This document shows, piece after piece, positions 34,490-47,152 of a stretch of DNA of 64,000 nucleotides. Source of the stretch: Dactylellina haptotyla (Eukaryota; Ascomycota; Orbiliomycetes; Orbiliales; Orbiliaceae). A model generated the notes under the pieces. That model saw only the letters and a program-made list of their open reading frames with translations. It had not been told where the DNA came from and did no database searches. The translations under genes and the position numbers were made by a program. Each line of letters begins with the position of its first letter. The first letter of the stretch is position 1. The stretch spans positions 4,030,001 to 4,094,000 of the forward strand of contig CM062380.1 of NCBI GenBank assembly GCA_031310005.1, in the 5' to 3' direction.

Positions 34490-34976
34490 GATTTTTAGTT
34501 TGTAATGGTCACTAAAGAATCCAGTAAGTATCTGGGGAGGGATATGGTGACGTAGGAAGATTCAGTTGCAATTCGCGATCGCATTGTTTTTATGTTAGGT
34601 TTCGCAGAAATGAAGTTAGGGTAAAGCTCTGACGACGCGTTTGGTAGCAACGACCAGCTGAGAACGTTCAGGGTCAAACACCGCAACACCGCAACACTTT
34701 GGACACCTTTACCCACCACCTTCGTTTCCGAGAAGCGTATCCGGTGTGAGAAGGACCCTGAACAGTCAGACCGCAGACGAGGCTTGGCTGGCTCTTTCAC
34801 CCTCCAGCGTGCGAATCCACCCTGTCAGCGACAAGCATGCTCCTGTCCTGGCCATTATGACGATAGCTCTCTAGCCCAGGACCGTACGACCTCATATCTG
34901 CCTCCAACAGCTATCACCAGCGCTGCAGATTTCATAACTCGCCAACCGGCCGGCGCTAAACAGTGCGCCGCCCACC
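34490..34976. promoter_or_regulatory. Shared divergent promoter of rap1 and swf1
   Basis: Only 487 bases separate the two divergent start codons, so the region must contain both promoters. No clear TATA box is seen on either side, as expected for housekeeping genes. Confidence 0.5.
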
Positions 34977-36414
34977 ATGGACCCCGGATTCCGCGAGATC
35001 CTCATCGCGATCCTCTCGTTGTCTTTTGTCGTCTTTGTCGCCCTCTTCGGACACGTCCCCGCATTACGGTTCGTACCCGTGCCCAGATTCCGCCTGCTCC
35101 CGCTATCATGGTGCTGACTCGTGGAACAGGAAGACACCTATCGGCTGGGGTCATGCGTTTATATGGAAGACCTTTCCAGGGTGGTTCACCAAGATGGATA
35201 TCAAACTGACTGGCGGCCTGCTGGTTCGCTCCGTGAAGAATCTGTTCCACTATCTCATGTATGAGAAGCATCCGTTGATACAGCTCTTCTACCTGGCAAT
35301 GGTGACTGGTGGGCTTTATCTGTTCTATCTCGGGGCTTGGCCCCGTCTGTGGTCCACATTTCATCGGTTGGTGGACGCAATATAGATCTCTATTTTGTTC
35401 TCGAGATAGGCTAATGCTGTGTGCAGAATTATGGTTCCGATCATTTGCTCCACTCCGTATATTACACTCTACCTCGCATCATATACCGACCCGGGGTATA
35501 TCACAAACGAGAACCACCAGCGGGCGATGAAGCTCTACCCGTACGATTGGGTTAATTTCAAGCCAGGTTATAATTGCTCCACCTGCCGCTTCGAGAAACC
35601 CGCGAGGTCGAAACACTGCCCGATTTGCAAGCACTGTATCGCAAAGGCGGATCATCATTGTGTGTATGGCAACCATATTCATAAACCAGAGCTGTTTCAA
35701 TAAGTATAGCTAATATCTTTATACTGTAGTTGGATCAACAACTGCGTCGGGCATAAGAATATCAAATGGTTCTTCGCCTTCCTGATGTCTACGAATATCA
35801 TACTTGTCTATGGTTTTTACCTGACATTCTATATGATCAAGCAAATTGTCGCAGACACACTGCCCAAAGGGACGACAATCCCGGATCTCAGCTGGGGAGA
35901 ATACGTTAATGAGTTTTTCCTCTGCTTGGTTCTCGATGTGTCCCTTGGGATCGTTTGTCTGCTTTGCTTGATGACCGGTCTGATGTCCTTTGGATTTACC
36001 GGGTATCATTTGTAAGTGTCATTCTAGATTTTTCTCACTCAGTCCGCTTTGAGATGCTGACGACGATATCCCCTTAGTTACCTTCTCTGGGCTGGCACAA
36101 CCACTAACGAAACCTTCAAATGGACCGACTGGAAAGATGACATCTCTGCGGGCGAGGTATGGATGGCGCAAGATCCTACCCGTAACCCTTTCACTGGAAG
36201 GTGGTCCTCGCAAACCCCTGGCTCGCTCAACGCATTCAATTGGCCGGTACAGTCCGACAAGATTGTGTATAGGATAATCAATCCGGAGGAAATGGAGTAC
36301 CTGGATAAACAACTCATTTGGACCAAAGTCGACAGTATGGACGACCTGATAAATGTTTACGATATTGGCTTCAAAAAGACATTGGAAGGAGTTATTTGGC
36401 CGACAGAGTTCTAG
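34977..36414 (+). CDS. swf1: Palmitoyltransferase Swf1 (DHHC family)
   Basis: Five exons, 34977-35068, 35130-35366, 35427-35663, 35730-36011 and 36078-36414, join in phase to 394 residues. Swf1 palmitoylates membrane-proximal Cys of SNAREs and other transmembrane proteins in the ER. Key features are an N-terminal helix ([18 protein letters not shown]), LRKTPIGW, the Cys-rich domain [18 protein letters not shown] and DHHC at 185-188 followed by [11 protein letters not shown]. The DPGY motif (SYTDPGY) precedes it and a TTxE-type motif ([10 protein letters not shown]) comes after the fourth helix. Four membrane segments flank the active site in the usual way. The DHHC/VW boundary is split by an intron (GT|T). 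The Swf1 assignment rests on the N-terminal LR-TPIG block and length. A different DHHC subfamily is less likely. Confidence 0.88.
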
Positions 36415-36520
36415 AGTAATCTATGATAATTTTTATTTATTTATTTATTTCTAACTGCGTACATGTATAAAATGTTGTAGATAATGGCATATATGTGGAG
36501 TTCTTGTAGCAGCAAACCCT

Positions 36521-38159
36521 TTAAGAATTATCACCATCCGAATCCGAAAGCGAAAGTGATTTCAGGCCTAAACTGGTATCAGCACCTTCTACTAGTGTGT
36601 AACCACCAAAGTATACATTCTGCAAATTAGGAACGCGATCGAAGAGTATCGCTCTCGGAATCGTATTTTTCTGATGAATAATCGCCTGAACTTTTAACCA
36701 GACTTCCTCTTTCCATTTCACTTGCTTCTCTGGTCGAGAACGCTCGAATTGTTCCTGTCGATAGGCGTCGATTGTATCATGCTTCCCATCAAATTTTATG
36801 ATGAGAGTCTCAACCGACTCTGGAATGTTACGGAGAAATTTGGCCTGCTCGATTTGGATGGATTAGTCAATTTGTTAGCAGAAATGGGAGATAATTAAAA
36901 GCCTTTATACGCACCATTTTCGCTTCGTTGAAATACCAATGATAAAACGTCGTATCCTCCGCGATCTTCATCATCGTTGTGCGGAAGACTCCCTCAGTCG
37001 GAAGCGGCAGTCCCCAGGTCATCTCCAGCACTTTCAAGTTTTTCGCCCTTTGGAGCTGCTGCAAGATCTTAATCTCCCCTTCGCAGTCGCCTCCCATTAT
37101 AGGGAAACGTATACGGAACTCCTGTAAAGCTCGAGGATCCCATTGGGTCAACGCAAAGAGGAGATCCCGGGTCGACTGTAGATTGATGTCCGGCCCATCT
37201 TCAGGCCATGGGTCTCCGCGAAACTCCCATATGGACCTAAGCGTATACCGGATCTCGAGTTTCTTAAGTGCAGTGAAGCGCTTGATTCTGCCCAGAAACA
37301 AATCCGGACTAACCCCTCCATACTCATTACCGAAATCCCACCTGATGCTCTCCAACTGGGTCTCGTGCTCGTCCAAGACCCTAGTGGGAACTTCGGCCCA
37401 GCACTTAGCTGCCGTCTGCCCTTCCGCGTTAATCCAATTAAACTCCTTCAGCTTCTCCAGTTTCACAGGACCAACGACGTCTCTCATACTATCATCATAC
37501 TCGACTGACGTTCGATCTGAAATCCCCCAGCCGGCATGACTATTCACGCTCCCGACGGTGAGCGTTTCCAGCTCAGGGCAGCATTTCGCAAGACTATCCA
37601 GCCATTTAGCTTGGATCCATTCCGTCTCTGCCAGTGCTCCATCCGCCAAAAGTATAGGGCTAGCATCATCAGACGTGAAACTCCACGTCAGCTTCTTCAA
37701 GGCACCCATCTTCTGCACCAACGGCACGAGATCCGGGTAATGCAGGACCAGCTCTTCGAGTCCCGGTGTTCGAGCGCAGTAGGCGAAGAAGCGGTACAAC
37801 ATGGTTCGCTCGAAAGTCATAGCAAACAATTCTATTCTCTTGAGATTCGGGAACAATTTGGTGATATCGTTCGCTCCGATGATGCGCTCCACGCTCCGGT
37901 GAGGGTCGTAGGGGTCTTCGCCTAGAGAGATCGATTTGGTCTTTCTCCCGAGGTAGGCATTACGCCGGACAGTTCGGATGAGGGTTACCAGACGGCCATG
38001 GATGATGAAGGGGATATGAAGATCGCGGTACATTGTCGACTTCACGAGGTCGTGGAAACCACGAGAGACGAAGAGACAGTTGTAGCGACTACCCCAAGTG
38101 GGCAACTCGGAGAGAATTTGAGAGATTATCTCCGGAGGAAGAATTGGTAGATCCGCCAT
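36521..38159 (-). CDS. F-box protein with LRR-like C-terminal region
   Basis: Two exons, 38159-36915 and 36844-36521, join in phase (GTGCGT...GCAG) for 522 residues. The N-terminus MADLPILPPEIISQILSELP followed by CLFVSRGFHDLVKS is an F-box. The rest shows irregular leucine-rich segments (LFPNLKRIELF, GLEELVLHYPDL, CCPELETLTVGS, LKVLEMTW), as in fungal F-box/LRR-like proteins. It probably acts as a substrate adaptor of an SCF ubiquitin ligase. The substrate cannot be inferred. Its 3' end lies only about 105 bases from that of the convergent swf1 gene. An alternative acceptor three bases earlier (GAG) would add one Gln. Confidence 0.8.
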
Positions 38160-39260
38160 GTTGCCAATGGGTATATACGGGTGCGGAACAAATATTTGCT
38201 GAAAATAAAAAGGACAGAGGAAAATAAGGAAGCAGGAAGAGTAGTTGTGTTGATGATGTTGTGAACTGCAGGTGCTCTACAGCTCCCCGAACCTGAACAC
38301 TATAAAATAATAGTAATCCGCGGTCTGCAGAACGAAGCTGAAGTAGGTCACAATGATAGAGGTGACCCTTCTTTATAGCTCGACTGGTGAGAATTGATCG
38401 ATGTTGCTGGAATGTTCTGTGGCCCGCAGCAACCGTGTCGCGCCGACCAAAGAGCAGCAAGGCAAATGCGAAGGCGGAATATACACGAGCAAAAACGCCG
38501 CGCGCATTGGCTCCAAGTACTAGTACCAGCCCCGACACTAATAGCTAATGACCAAGCTAGCACCAAGACATCTCGCGATGCTACCTTGCTGACTCAGGGA
38601 CAGGTTTTACTTTCAAACTCCTTAGAAGAGCCCTGCATAAGCTCGATTGTTTGCTATTGTTTTCATTTATCCGTTGTATAGGCCCAATTATGTCAACTTG
38701 TCTGTGCAATTTGACAACACAACACCAGCACGCCAGTCTTGTCTGACATTAAGCATTGACGTCTAATAGATGAGCCGATACTCCTCGCGACTTCGTTTGT
38801 TTGAGTAATATCGCTACTTGCACAGTTGTATTAATGTAGGAGCAAATCGCATCGGTGGGAGAGTTTTTTGTCGGCGGAGAAACGACATATTAATGGACAA
38901 AATCAATGGCAACAGCCAGGCAAATGCACCGTAAGCACAGGCAACGCGACCAGGATATATTACTAACAAGTTCACAAGCAGATTTGAAATACACGATATT
39001 GAGAGCGATGGATATAACTGTATCTAGTTCAAAGTTTCCAACACTTGTCAGGTAGCTACGTAGGTAGCATAATTTTTGAACAATCTAGCTGTCTCAATCA
39101 AGCCTAGTATAACTAGCAAGCGTCTGAAGAAGAGTACTGGGATTACAATAGATATTCGAAATTCTCGTAATAAGTATCTCAATTATAGTAAACCACTATA
39201 TAGAAATATGCGAAGGATTAACCCCACTAACTCTGATCTCCCGATATCTCCATATCTCCA
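38160..39260. other. Intergenic region
   Basis: No supported gene is seen. Overlapping short frames on both strands at 38089-38681 lack motifs. The distal part (38990-39230) is AT-rich. Confidence 0.5.
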
Positions 39261-40587
39261 CTACAAACTACTCGGGGGTAGATCATTTTCATTCCAACCA
39301 GGTATCACCTCTCTCCGCGCCATAAATCTGAGCGGGCCAATGGGGAATGGGCAATTATATTTCTTGGCACCCTGCCTGCAGTGCCCACTTGTACAGCAAG
39401 ACGATATGCAAACCCATCCCAAAGGACACTGCGAACTAGAAGTACACACTTGCTCGTTCATGCAATTAGGAGGCTGGTACACGCAAGTGGGCGGGCCATC
39501 GACGACATAATTGCAAGAACAACTGAGGACGCTAGAGTCGCCCGTACCGAAGCAGTTGACACGATCCCCGCATGACTGGCGGGAGGCGCATTCGCCTACG
39601 ACACAGACACCGTTGTTGCAAGCCATGCCATCATCGCACTAGAGTTTTGAGAAATGTGTTAGCCATATTGACGTTTACTCGAGGATTTTATTATGCACGT
39701 AGAGCTGCGCTGAGTTTCATACATGATTACCGCAACCACCACAGTTGGTGGGATCGGTTCGAAGATCAATGCACGATCCACCACAAGTCGCGCTCGGAGC
39801 GGGACAAGCTGGCTGAGACACGGTGACGGTCGATTGGATGGTCTCCGTGGAAGAATATGTCGTAACGAAGGTCTCGGTGAAGGTGAGAGTGGTGCCCACG
39901 TTTGAAATGGTAATTGTGGTTTTAATGGTGGAAACGTAGGTCTTGGTGGTCGGTACAACAACAACAGACGTAGTGGTTGGCGTCTTCAAGGTTGTCGTCT
40001 TCGTGGAAGTAGAGGTGAGGAAACATGCTATTTAGAATGGGTTTAGCATCAGACAGATACACTTATACTCGGTCAAAAGGCGGTCAACTTACAGCAGTCG
40101 GCAGGAACAACGGGTGCGCGGGCAAACAATTCGTGCATCCATCTCTTATAGAAGACCGTGGTGACGACCGGTTCCAGTGTGGTTGTTGCAATCTCCGTAG
40201 CGGTTGTCAAAGATGTCAGAGTAACGCTCGTAGAGCTACGCTTCTTAGTTTGCTCGATGGTTCGAGTATCGGTGACAGATGTGGTCGTGGTCGTTCCCGA
40301 GATCGAGGTGACCGTCTTGGTGACAGTGGCTGGTGTCACAGTCGAAGTAGACGTGCAAGTTGACTGCTTGATCTTGCTTGAAGCTGTTGATAATCTGTTA
40401 GTCTTCGTGATATGTCAGAGAATACGGTCGATGAGATGATAAAAAACGTACAGAACAGAGAGACGCAGCTGGCGCTAGATGCAGCGTTGACCGGAGTGCA
40501 TGAGGCTGGCAAAACAGAGCATGATGCCGCCTCAGAGCCGCCCAGAAAAATCGCGAAAGCGAAAACGAGTGAAGATTTCAAAAGCAT
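39261..40587 (-). CDS. Secreted mucin-like Cys-rich protein
   Basis: Four exons, 40587-40452, 40383-40093, 40027-39723 and 39638-39261, join in phase to 369 residues. The signal peptide is MLLKSSLVFAFAIFLGGSEA. Two Thr/Ser/Val-rich segments (KTVTSISGTTTTTSVTD; VVPTTKTYVSTIKTTITI) are likely heavily O-glycosylated. They are separated by a Cys-containing piece (ADCSCFLT). The C-terminal part has dense cysteines: CGGSCIDLRTDPTNCGGCGN followed by HCDDGMACNNGVCVVGEC, CGDRVNCF and CSCNYVVDGPPTC. The D-TDP-NCG-CGN block is a recurring motif in secreted fungal and some plant proteins. A cell-wall or extracellular structural or effector role is plausible but unproven. Confidence 0.78.
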
Positions 40588-42057
40588 TTTTGGTCCTTGC
40601 TCTTTATGTCTATCCTTAAATTTTGCTTTCGCTTTCTATCAAGTCGCCTAGTCCCCTAATTTTCAAGATTTGCCAGCGGGATCAATGCTCCTTTATATAC
40701 TTCATTATATACCCTTATTCTATACCCTTCATTATAGCCTCCTTACATCTGTCTATATGGGTGCACAGTCGTTTCGACCAGTGCGACCAGCGAACGGGTA
40801 AAGGGTAACACCAGCCAGCTTTCCCACTCCACTCCCAATGGCATTCTTAGAGCGTAGCCCATGCCTGCCACCTGATCCCCGATTGATGGAACCGGTTAAT
40901 TTCATAAAGCGCTATCAAAGAAATTACGAGAAAGTGAAATCGATAAAAGAAGCCGATTATGACTTCAATCTAGCTCAATCCTAGTAAAGACCCCACTGTG
41001 AACCTGGACATGATAGGGCTGAACAAACATATCGGTCTAAATCCTCAGAGGGCTGAATTCTCCAACGCGGCGTTTCAAACGGAGGCCGCATTTACCGACA
41101 GCCAAGGCCGAACGTGCGAGCCAATAGACAAGGATTGGACATGACATGTCCGAAGATACGTGCATCCACACCGACTTTAAGGGGCAGAAAGTCCGCGGCA
41201 CAGCCTTGACAGTCCCTACAAAATAGAGGCTGCAGCGACTGAGCAGTATATCTGCATATATGTGCGCGCATGCTATAGGTATAGAGTTCACGCATGGTGT
41301 TGTGGGAGTGGGGACGAGAAAACACGCACAAGCCCGTCCGTTTGGCGCCAATTTTAATATGATGATACGAAAGCTTAACCTGAACTCGATGATAAACCAC
41401 GTTGAATCGGCGTTCCAAAAAGCAAGCTGTCAGCCTGAGACATCAGCCGAACGTTGCGAGTGCGATCGTAACCCCTGTCGATGTCTTAAAATTTATTGAT
41501 CTTTCTTGCGATCATTGTAATTGACCGGTGGCGGGTTGGACGTTGGTGCAATTAACGCAATTCCGGACTCTGGGGAACCTGTCGCACAGAACGGTGTTGC
41601 AGAAGCTTGTCTTAGAAACCCTGCTGCCAAAGTTGAACTGTCGCACAAGTAAAAACCAGTTCGGTCCACCCGTACTGGTCATGAAATAGCTGCAAGAAAG
41701 TCCACTATTCGGAGAGCCTGAGGATGCCTAAAATTCAGCCACTTAAAACATGCATTGCGATATGTCCAATACCTGATCATTTAACCCTTGGCACGATATC
41801 CGGCTGGCGCAACCTAAGAAGATACGATTCCTTCAAAAATTTAATTTTTTATTTATTAAAGCTACATCACTATATTAACAGCGGGTACATGTATATATTC
41901 TCCTGTCAGCCGCCTCTCTAAATGAAAATTTCAAAACTAATAACTAGTCGTTTCCCTGATCAGCCAATCTCCCTCGCGATCTCATAACCTCAGGAATAAG
42001 CTAAAATCTTCTAGGCAATGCAATCGTGCGACTCAATGGGGCCGTTTCAGATAAAAT
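40588..42057. other. Intergenic region
   Basis: No supported gene is seen. Overlapping frames at 41037-41499 on both strands show no motif. The proximal 200 bases serve as promoter of the mucin-like gene. Confidence 0.5.
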
Positions 42058-42515
42058 TTAAACATCACTACTTGGCGGTTCGCAGCTGAAGCCGTTCAAG
42101 ATGTTCTCAACACAATCAACCGGATTGGCTGCATGTATTCGAATGAAACTGTCAGCAAGATGGAATATTCAATAGATGAGGAATAGGAAATTATATACGG
42201 AGACGTACGTGTGACATCGGCTTTTACAGTTCCATCAGCAACATCGGCTTTAATGTTTTCATCTACGTGAACTTTCGCTAATTTACCAGCCGAAAGGTCA
42301 ACCGTCAAAATAGGATTCCCTGCGTTCCCATGAAATTTTGACGTTCAGTTAGCATAGGTATTATAACTGGATCGGAGTATCTCGTTGAATAGGGAGGGAA
42401 TAAAGCCGGTAAATAGAAGCCTGTGCAGGAACTTACGTTTGGCTATTTCGCCGATAGGCGCGCACAGAGCCGGAATAGAGAGTACAGTGATGAAAAAAAT
42501 CTTGGAGAATTGCAT
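42058..42515 (-). CDS. Small secreted protein, 86 residues, effector-like
   Basis: Three short exons, 42515-42437, 42319-42209 and 42128-42058, join in phase with GTAAGT/GTACGT donors. The product has a signal peptide (MQFSKIFFITVLSIPALCA), a Lys-Arg (IAKR) that spans the first splice junction and could be a processing site, and a short acidic/basic body (LTVDLSAGKLAKVHVDENIK, then ADVADGTVKADV). The C-terminal end carries two cysteines (VDCVENILNGFSCEPPSSDV). I recognise no family. Size, secretion signal and isolation in AT-rich DNA match fungal small secreted proteins, many of which act on hosts or competitors. An antimicrobial or structural role is also possible. Confidence 0.68.
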
Positions 42516-43322
42516 TTTTGATGTTACTATTGGAAAGTGATCGGTACAGGTGTATTTTATCAAATATTGCTAGTAGTAGGTCTTTTACAGCCAATAATCT
42601 GATATATAGATCGATTGGCTGGTTTTAAAATATTGAAATGGCCTTGAAATTCAGAATCTAATCAAGGGGCCACAGGTAGGTTTATATAGATTGTGAATTA
42701 CTTCATCTTAAGAACTGCTCGGTGTCCTTCAACAGCAAGAAACAATCGACCTTGAGCCAGCCTTCCCAGAAACACCAGAAATTAAACCAAGCAGGAGCCT
42801 AAAGTTCAACCATCGTCGGATTATTCCGTTTGCTTGTCTTGAATTTTTCGAAGATAATTGCTAGAAATCCTGTTTGATATCTCCCCGTGGAGAAGAGAGC
42901 CATATTGTTAGTATGTCCCTGCAGGTAAATGATTTTCATCGCGTTACCGAAACCGGGAACGGCGCAGACGCCACCAACGACTAACGTCGTGAAATCTCCG
43001 ACTTGGTAGTGAGTTTATAATTTATTGGCAACACTAATTGAACGCTCACTAGACGTTCTAGGTTAATAAAAGGTAGCTGGATTTAGATCGTCAAATCTAT
43101 AGATCTAGCTGGTCTCACGGTGTGCCCTGAATTAATAAGTATCATTGTAATTTCAATTGAAAATAATGCCATAAATGTGTCTATATACTCTATATGATCA
43201 AGTCAGCGCTCGTAAAAGAAATCCTGCACCCGAGTACCTCCAGCTCAAGTAAATAATAATAATAATGAAAATAAATATATACAAAAATAATAGAAACATT
43301 CACTTAGTGATGAAATTCGCAC
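42516..43322. other. AT-rich intergenic region
   Basis: No gene is seen. It contains A/T-rich stretches and AATAAT-like repeats near 43253-43300 next to the DUG2 3' end. Confidence 0.5.
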
Positions 43323-46300
43323 TTAAACCATCTCATCCTCCCCCAACGGTAACTCCAAAAACACTCTCTTCATAATACTCTTACTCTGCACCACGACCAT
43401 CATTAGCACCACTTCATCGCACAATATATAAGTAAGGGATAGGAGAGAAAGAAAGAAAAAAGACATGCCTTATACAAATTAGTCACCCTCATGCGCTCAT
43501 TATCCAAATGCGCAGCATCACTCGCCTGCCCGCACGGCAGATGCGCCGCCGAAGCGCCAAACTCCATCTCCAAAAACCTTACGGCAGGAATACTCCCGCC
43601 CTCGCGAATGAACAGCGGTTTCTTCTCCCAGACTTCCTCCACTGCGCGCGCGAGGGTCTTGAACGCTTTATTCTGCGGGTCGCCGAGCCACCATTCTGAT
43701 ACATGGTCTATGCTGATTTTTAACTGGTTCGGGGATGCGAAGGAGTAGAATTGCTCGTGGAGGTAGAACGTTAGATCGTTACAGATCGTGGCAAGGGTTT
43801 GGTCGGGGACTATACGGAGCGAGATGGCGGCGGACGCGGAGCGCGGGATAATCGTGGCGTTTGTCGGGCCGGAGACGTTGACGCGGTGGATGGTTAGCGA
43901 TGGGTACCGCCAGCGGGACATCAAGTGGGCTTTTAGCTGTTGCGAGGGGATGGATTCTCGGAAGAGGCGGTTTTTGAAGGAGTTTGTGATTTCGGTATAC
44001 ATCGCTTCTTCGGTGGGGGTGACAGGGCGCACGGGTTCATGGAAGTTCGGGATCATAATCTTGCCGTCGTCGGAGGTTAGTTTTGACAGGAGGTTGACCA
44101 TATCGATAACGGGTTCTCTGCTCTCGCGGCTGCCGTCTACACCGCTGTGAAGGTCTGGTCTATCGCTGCAGATTTCGACGCTGGCGTGGACGACACCACG
44201 GAGGCCGTAGGTTACACAGGGCGCTTCGTCGTCTAGCCAATAGCTGTTTGCGAGAAGGATCCAGTCGACGGGGCCGATGAAGTCTTTGTACTTTTTGACA
44301 GCCTCTTTGAAGCCTCTGCTGCCAGCTTCCTCTTCGCCTTCGATGAGGAAGACAATGTTGGAGGTTAGAAGATTATTCTGCGCCAGTTCGCCTGCAGCAA
44401 AGATTGCTGCAAGGACGGGACCTTTGTTATCGGAAACACCGCGGCCGTAGAGGTAGGAGTTCATGCCGGTCATTTCGAAGGGCTCGGTTATCCATTGGTT
44501 GTCCGTGTTACCAGCGGATATTACATCGTAGTGGCCATAGAAGAGGATTGTTTGCTTGTTCGAGTCGATAGTGGATTCAGGAGGTGTGAAGCGGGCAAAT
44601 ACGATGGGATTACGGTTATCAGAAGTCGGAATAAGGAAGGATTGGGCGCCAAATTGGCGGAATATGGACTTTAGCAGACTAGCACCCTGGCGGCAGTCTT
44701 CACTGAATGTTGGGTCGTTGGCGACGGTGCGGTAGGATACGAGTTTCCGAAGTGCCGAAAGAAGTTCATCTAGAACATTATTAGAGCAGTTTCAAAATAT
44801 GAGAGAAAGAGATTATTACCCTCTGAGGTCTTATTAACGGATGGTTGTTCGTCTTCACGGCAGGAGACGTCCCAAATTGCCACACAGTCGTCGTTTCCAC
44901 CAGAGAACAGGAGATCTCTGCCTTTAACTTGTTTCAGCTCCGAGGCCAGGATGAGGCCTTCATGAGCCTTCCACCTGCCGAGCAGTTCAAACCGCTGACT
45001 CCATTTCTATTCACCATATTAGTTAATTATTCTCGGATATGTTATATGGCTTACTTACTCTAATGTATCCACTGGCACTCCCACTCCAGATACAGTTATC
45101 CCTAACAGTCATGGTCAAGACGTCATCCTGGTGGCCACGGATACTCCTGATCAATGTTTGACTGTCCAAATCCCAGATACTGATCTCACCATCAGTCAAA
45201 CCGCAGTAGAGGAACTGGTCCCTGGTAGCCATGCAAAGTACACCACAGTCTCCAGATGACAGAGATTTACTATTGTCAGCCTTGATGGCCGACGTGGCGG
45301 GATCGATTTCCCAGATCTTTATAGATCCGTCGCCTCCACCGGATACTAAAATCTCTTCACCATCTTTAACAAAAGACTTGGTGAGCAGCATACAGTATAC
45401 GTAGCCGAAATGGGCGTATTGAACAATATTCAATGGGTCGAGTTCCACCAGATGGGTCTCGACAGGTTCTAGTATATCGTGGGCATCAACTGGGGGCTGC
45501 GGGGAAGCTGAACCGCCGGGACCTAAGGAATCGAAGAAGCGATGTGACCGCCGTGACGGGTGAGACTTGAGGGACGGCTTGGGTCGCTTGTTGTTGTCAT
45601 CACGAAAGTCGTACCATTGGATGGAGGTGTTTTGGGCGCCGAGGTATAAGGTGGACAGCTTTTGGCTGTAGGCGATGCAGAAGATATCGCCGATATCGAA
45701 TGTCGAATATATCGAGTGTACTTTTTCGAAGGTTTCCGTGCGCCATATCTACCATACTGTCAATAACTAGACTTCCAGTTGAGTTCTATATATTTAGTGT
45801 AGTTGTGACTAACGTTAATAATGGCGTCGCCGGCGCTGCTGAAGAGTAAACTCTCATCCTGGGAGAGAACAAGGGCGAGAATGCAGCCAGAATGACCCTT
45901 TAAATCACGAACATGGTCGTACGTTTCCGTCGAGAAGACCTATTAGATCTATATCAGCTATTCGAAGCTCGAGAGAGACGCCAAGACTTTGGTGAAAGTA
46001 CCATGATTTCGCCATTCTGAGTGCCGGCGTAGATGTGGTCCGCGGAGACGGCAATGGCGAGGACGCTGCCGCCGGCGTGGACGCGGTGAAGGGGATTCTG
46101 GTCATTGGTATCGACGACGACAATGGAGGCAGAAGCTGCGGGACTGGAGTTTAGCGAGAGGATGTCTTTATGTTGCCACATGCTTCCAACTGCGATGCTA
46201 TTTGATCACAGTGCAGGAGACAGGACAAGATGCTGCAGTGCGAGGAACGGTGGGAGAGCGTTCTGCGTTGGGGGTGGTGTTGTGGCCACAGCACCGCGGC

Positions 46301-47152
46301 CAATCAGATGCGGCTGCGGTGGGCAGGGGCAGCTGGGCTGCAGATGGCCCAAGAAGCTGCCCAAATGGCGCGATTCGTCCCATCTCAACGAGTAATCATA
46401 AAAGAAACGCGGATAATCTCACGGAACGGGGGGATCAAACGGGGGCAATATCGAAGAGTCATGGAATTAATATTAATTCCCATCACAAAAGGAAAAAGAG
46501 AAAAAAGGGACTCACTGTGGGAGGACTTGCTGGGCAGCGGCGTCGAGGATCGCGAGGGCGGATAGGACCATTTGGCACCAGCGGTGGCCGGCAGCGACAA
46601 CGCGGACGGAAAGGGCGTCGGGGAGGACATGTGCATCATCATATTGGCGTTGATATCATGAAGCGTGTCCGCGGCGGGATTGCAATTGGCTGTACTGTTC
46701 GCGGTGTTCTTGCTACCAACGGCGCATTTCGAAGGAATCCGGGCGATTGGGGAAGACGGTGATGAGGGAGAGGAAGAAGGAGAGAAGCCACGGCCATCCT
46801 CATCGCTATTACTGCTACTCCTGCCGCTGCTGAAACTGCTGGAGCTGCTGCGAGGTCCAGCTGGGGCTGTCAACGTTGATGTGTCGCATGACAGCGAAGC
46901 CGTCGAGGAAGCGGGCCGTCGCCACTGATTGGGCACATTGGCACGCCGCTCATTGGCTGTCCCTACCCGGTCGAAGGGTGATATTGATCCGCCCAGTGTC
47001 GTCGAGCTGTGACTCGGACGCATCATCCTACCACTGGGAGATATCGATCTATCAATTAATATTCCCGGGTTTTCGATTGCGCTTCTGTTCGCTATCGCTA
47101 CTTGGGGGTTTGTTCGTAGCGGCAGCCACTCGATTCCGTTTCCCGTGCACAT
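43323..47152 (-). CDS. DUG2: Dug2-like glutathione-degrading protein (WD40 + M20 peptidase)
   Basis: Seven exons, 47152-46516, 46189-46002, 45939-45814, 45748-45059, 45006-44820, 44769-43469 and 43385-43323, give 1,063 residues. The start is uncertain; later in-frame ATGs lie in a low-complexity Ser/Pro-rich leader. Residues 215-610 carry WD40 repeats (SVLAIAVSADHIYAGTQNGE, GHSGCILALVLSQDESLLFS, VSGGGDGSIKIWE, SGGNDDCVAIWD). From about 610 an M20 metallopeptidase fold follows: FYGHYDV and YGRGVSDNKGP supply metal ligands, EGEEEAGS the catalytic/ligand Glu pair, plus HLPCGQASDAAHLDNERM. In yeast, Dug2 with the amidotransferase Dug3 cleaves glutathione in the cytosol. The last intron appears to be GC-AG, which restores the conserved NLYK-KR-F-ELP ending. 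Intron 1 is long, 326 nt. Confidence 0.87.

Noticed and set aside
46198-46388. 61-codon minus-strand frame starting MGRIAPFGQLL
   Set aside because: It falls wholly inside the inferred first intron of DUG2 and lacks any motif; it is noted only as a possible alternative exon.
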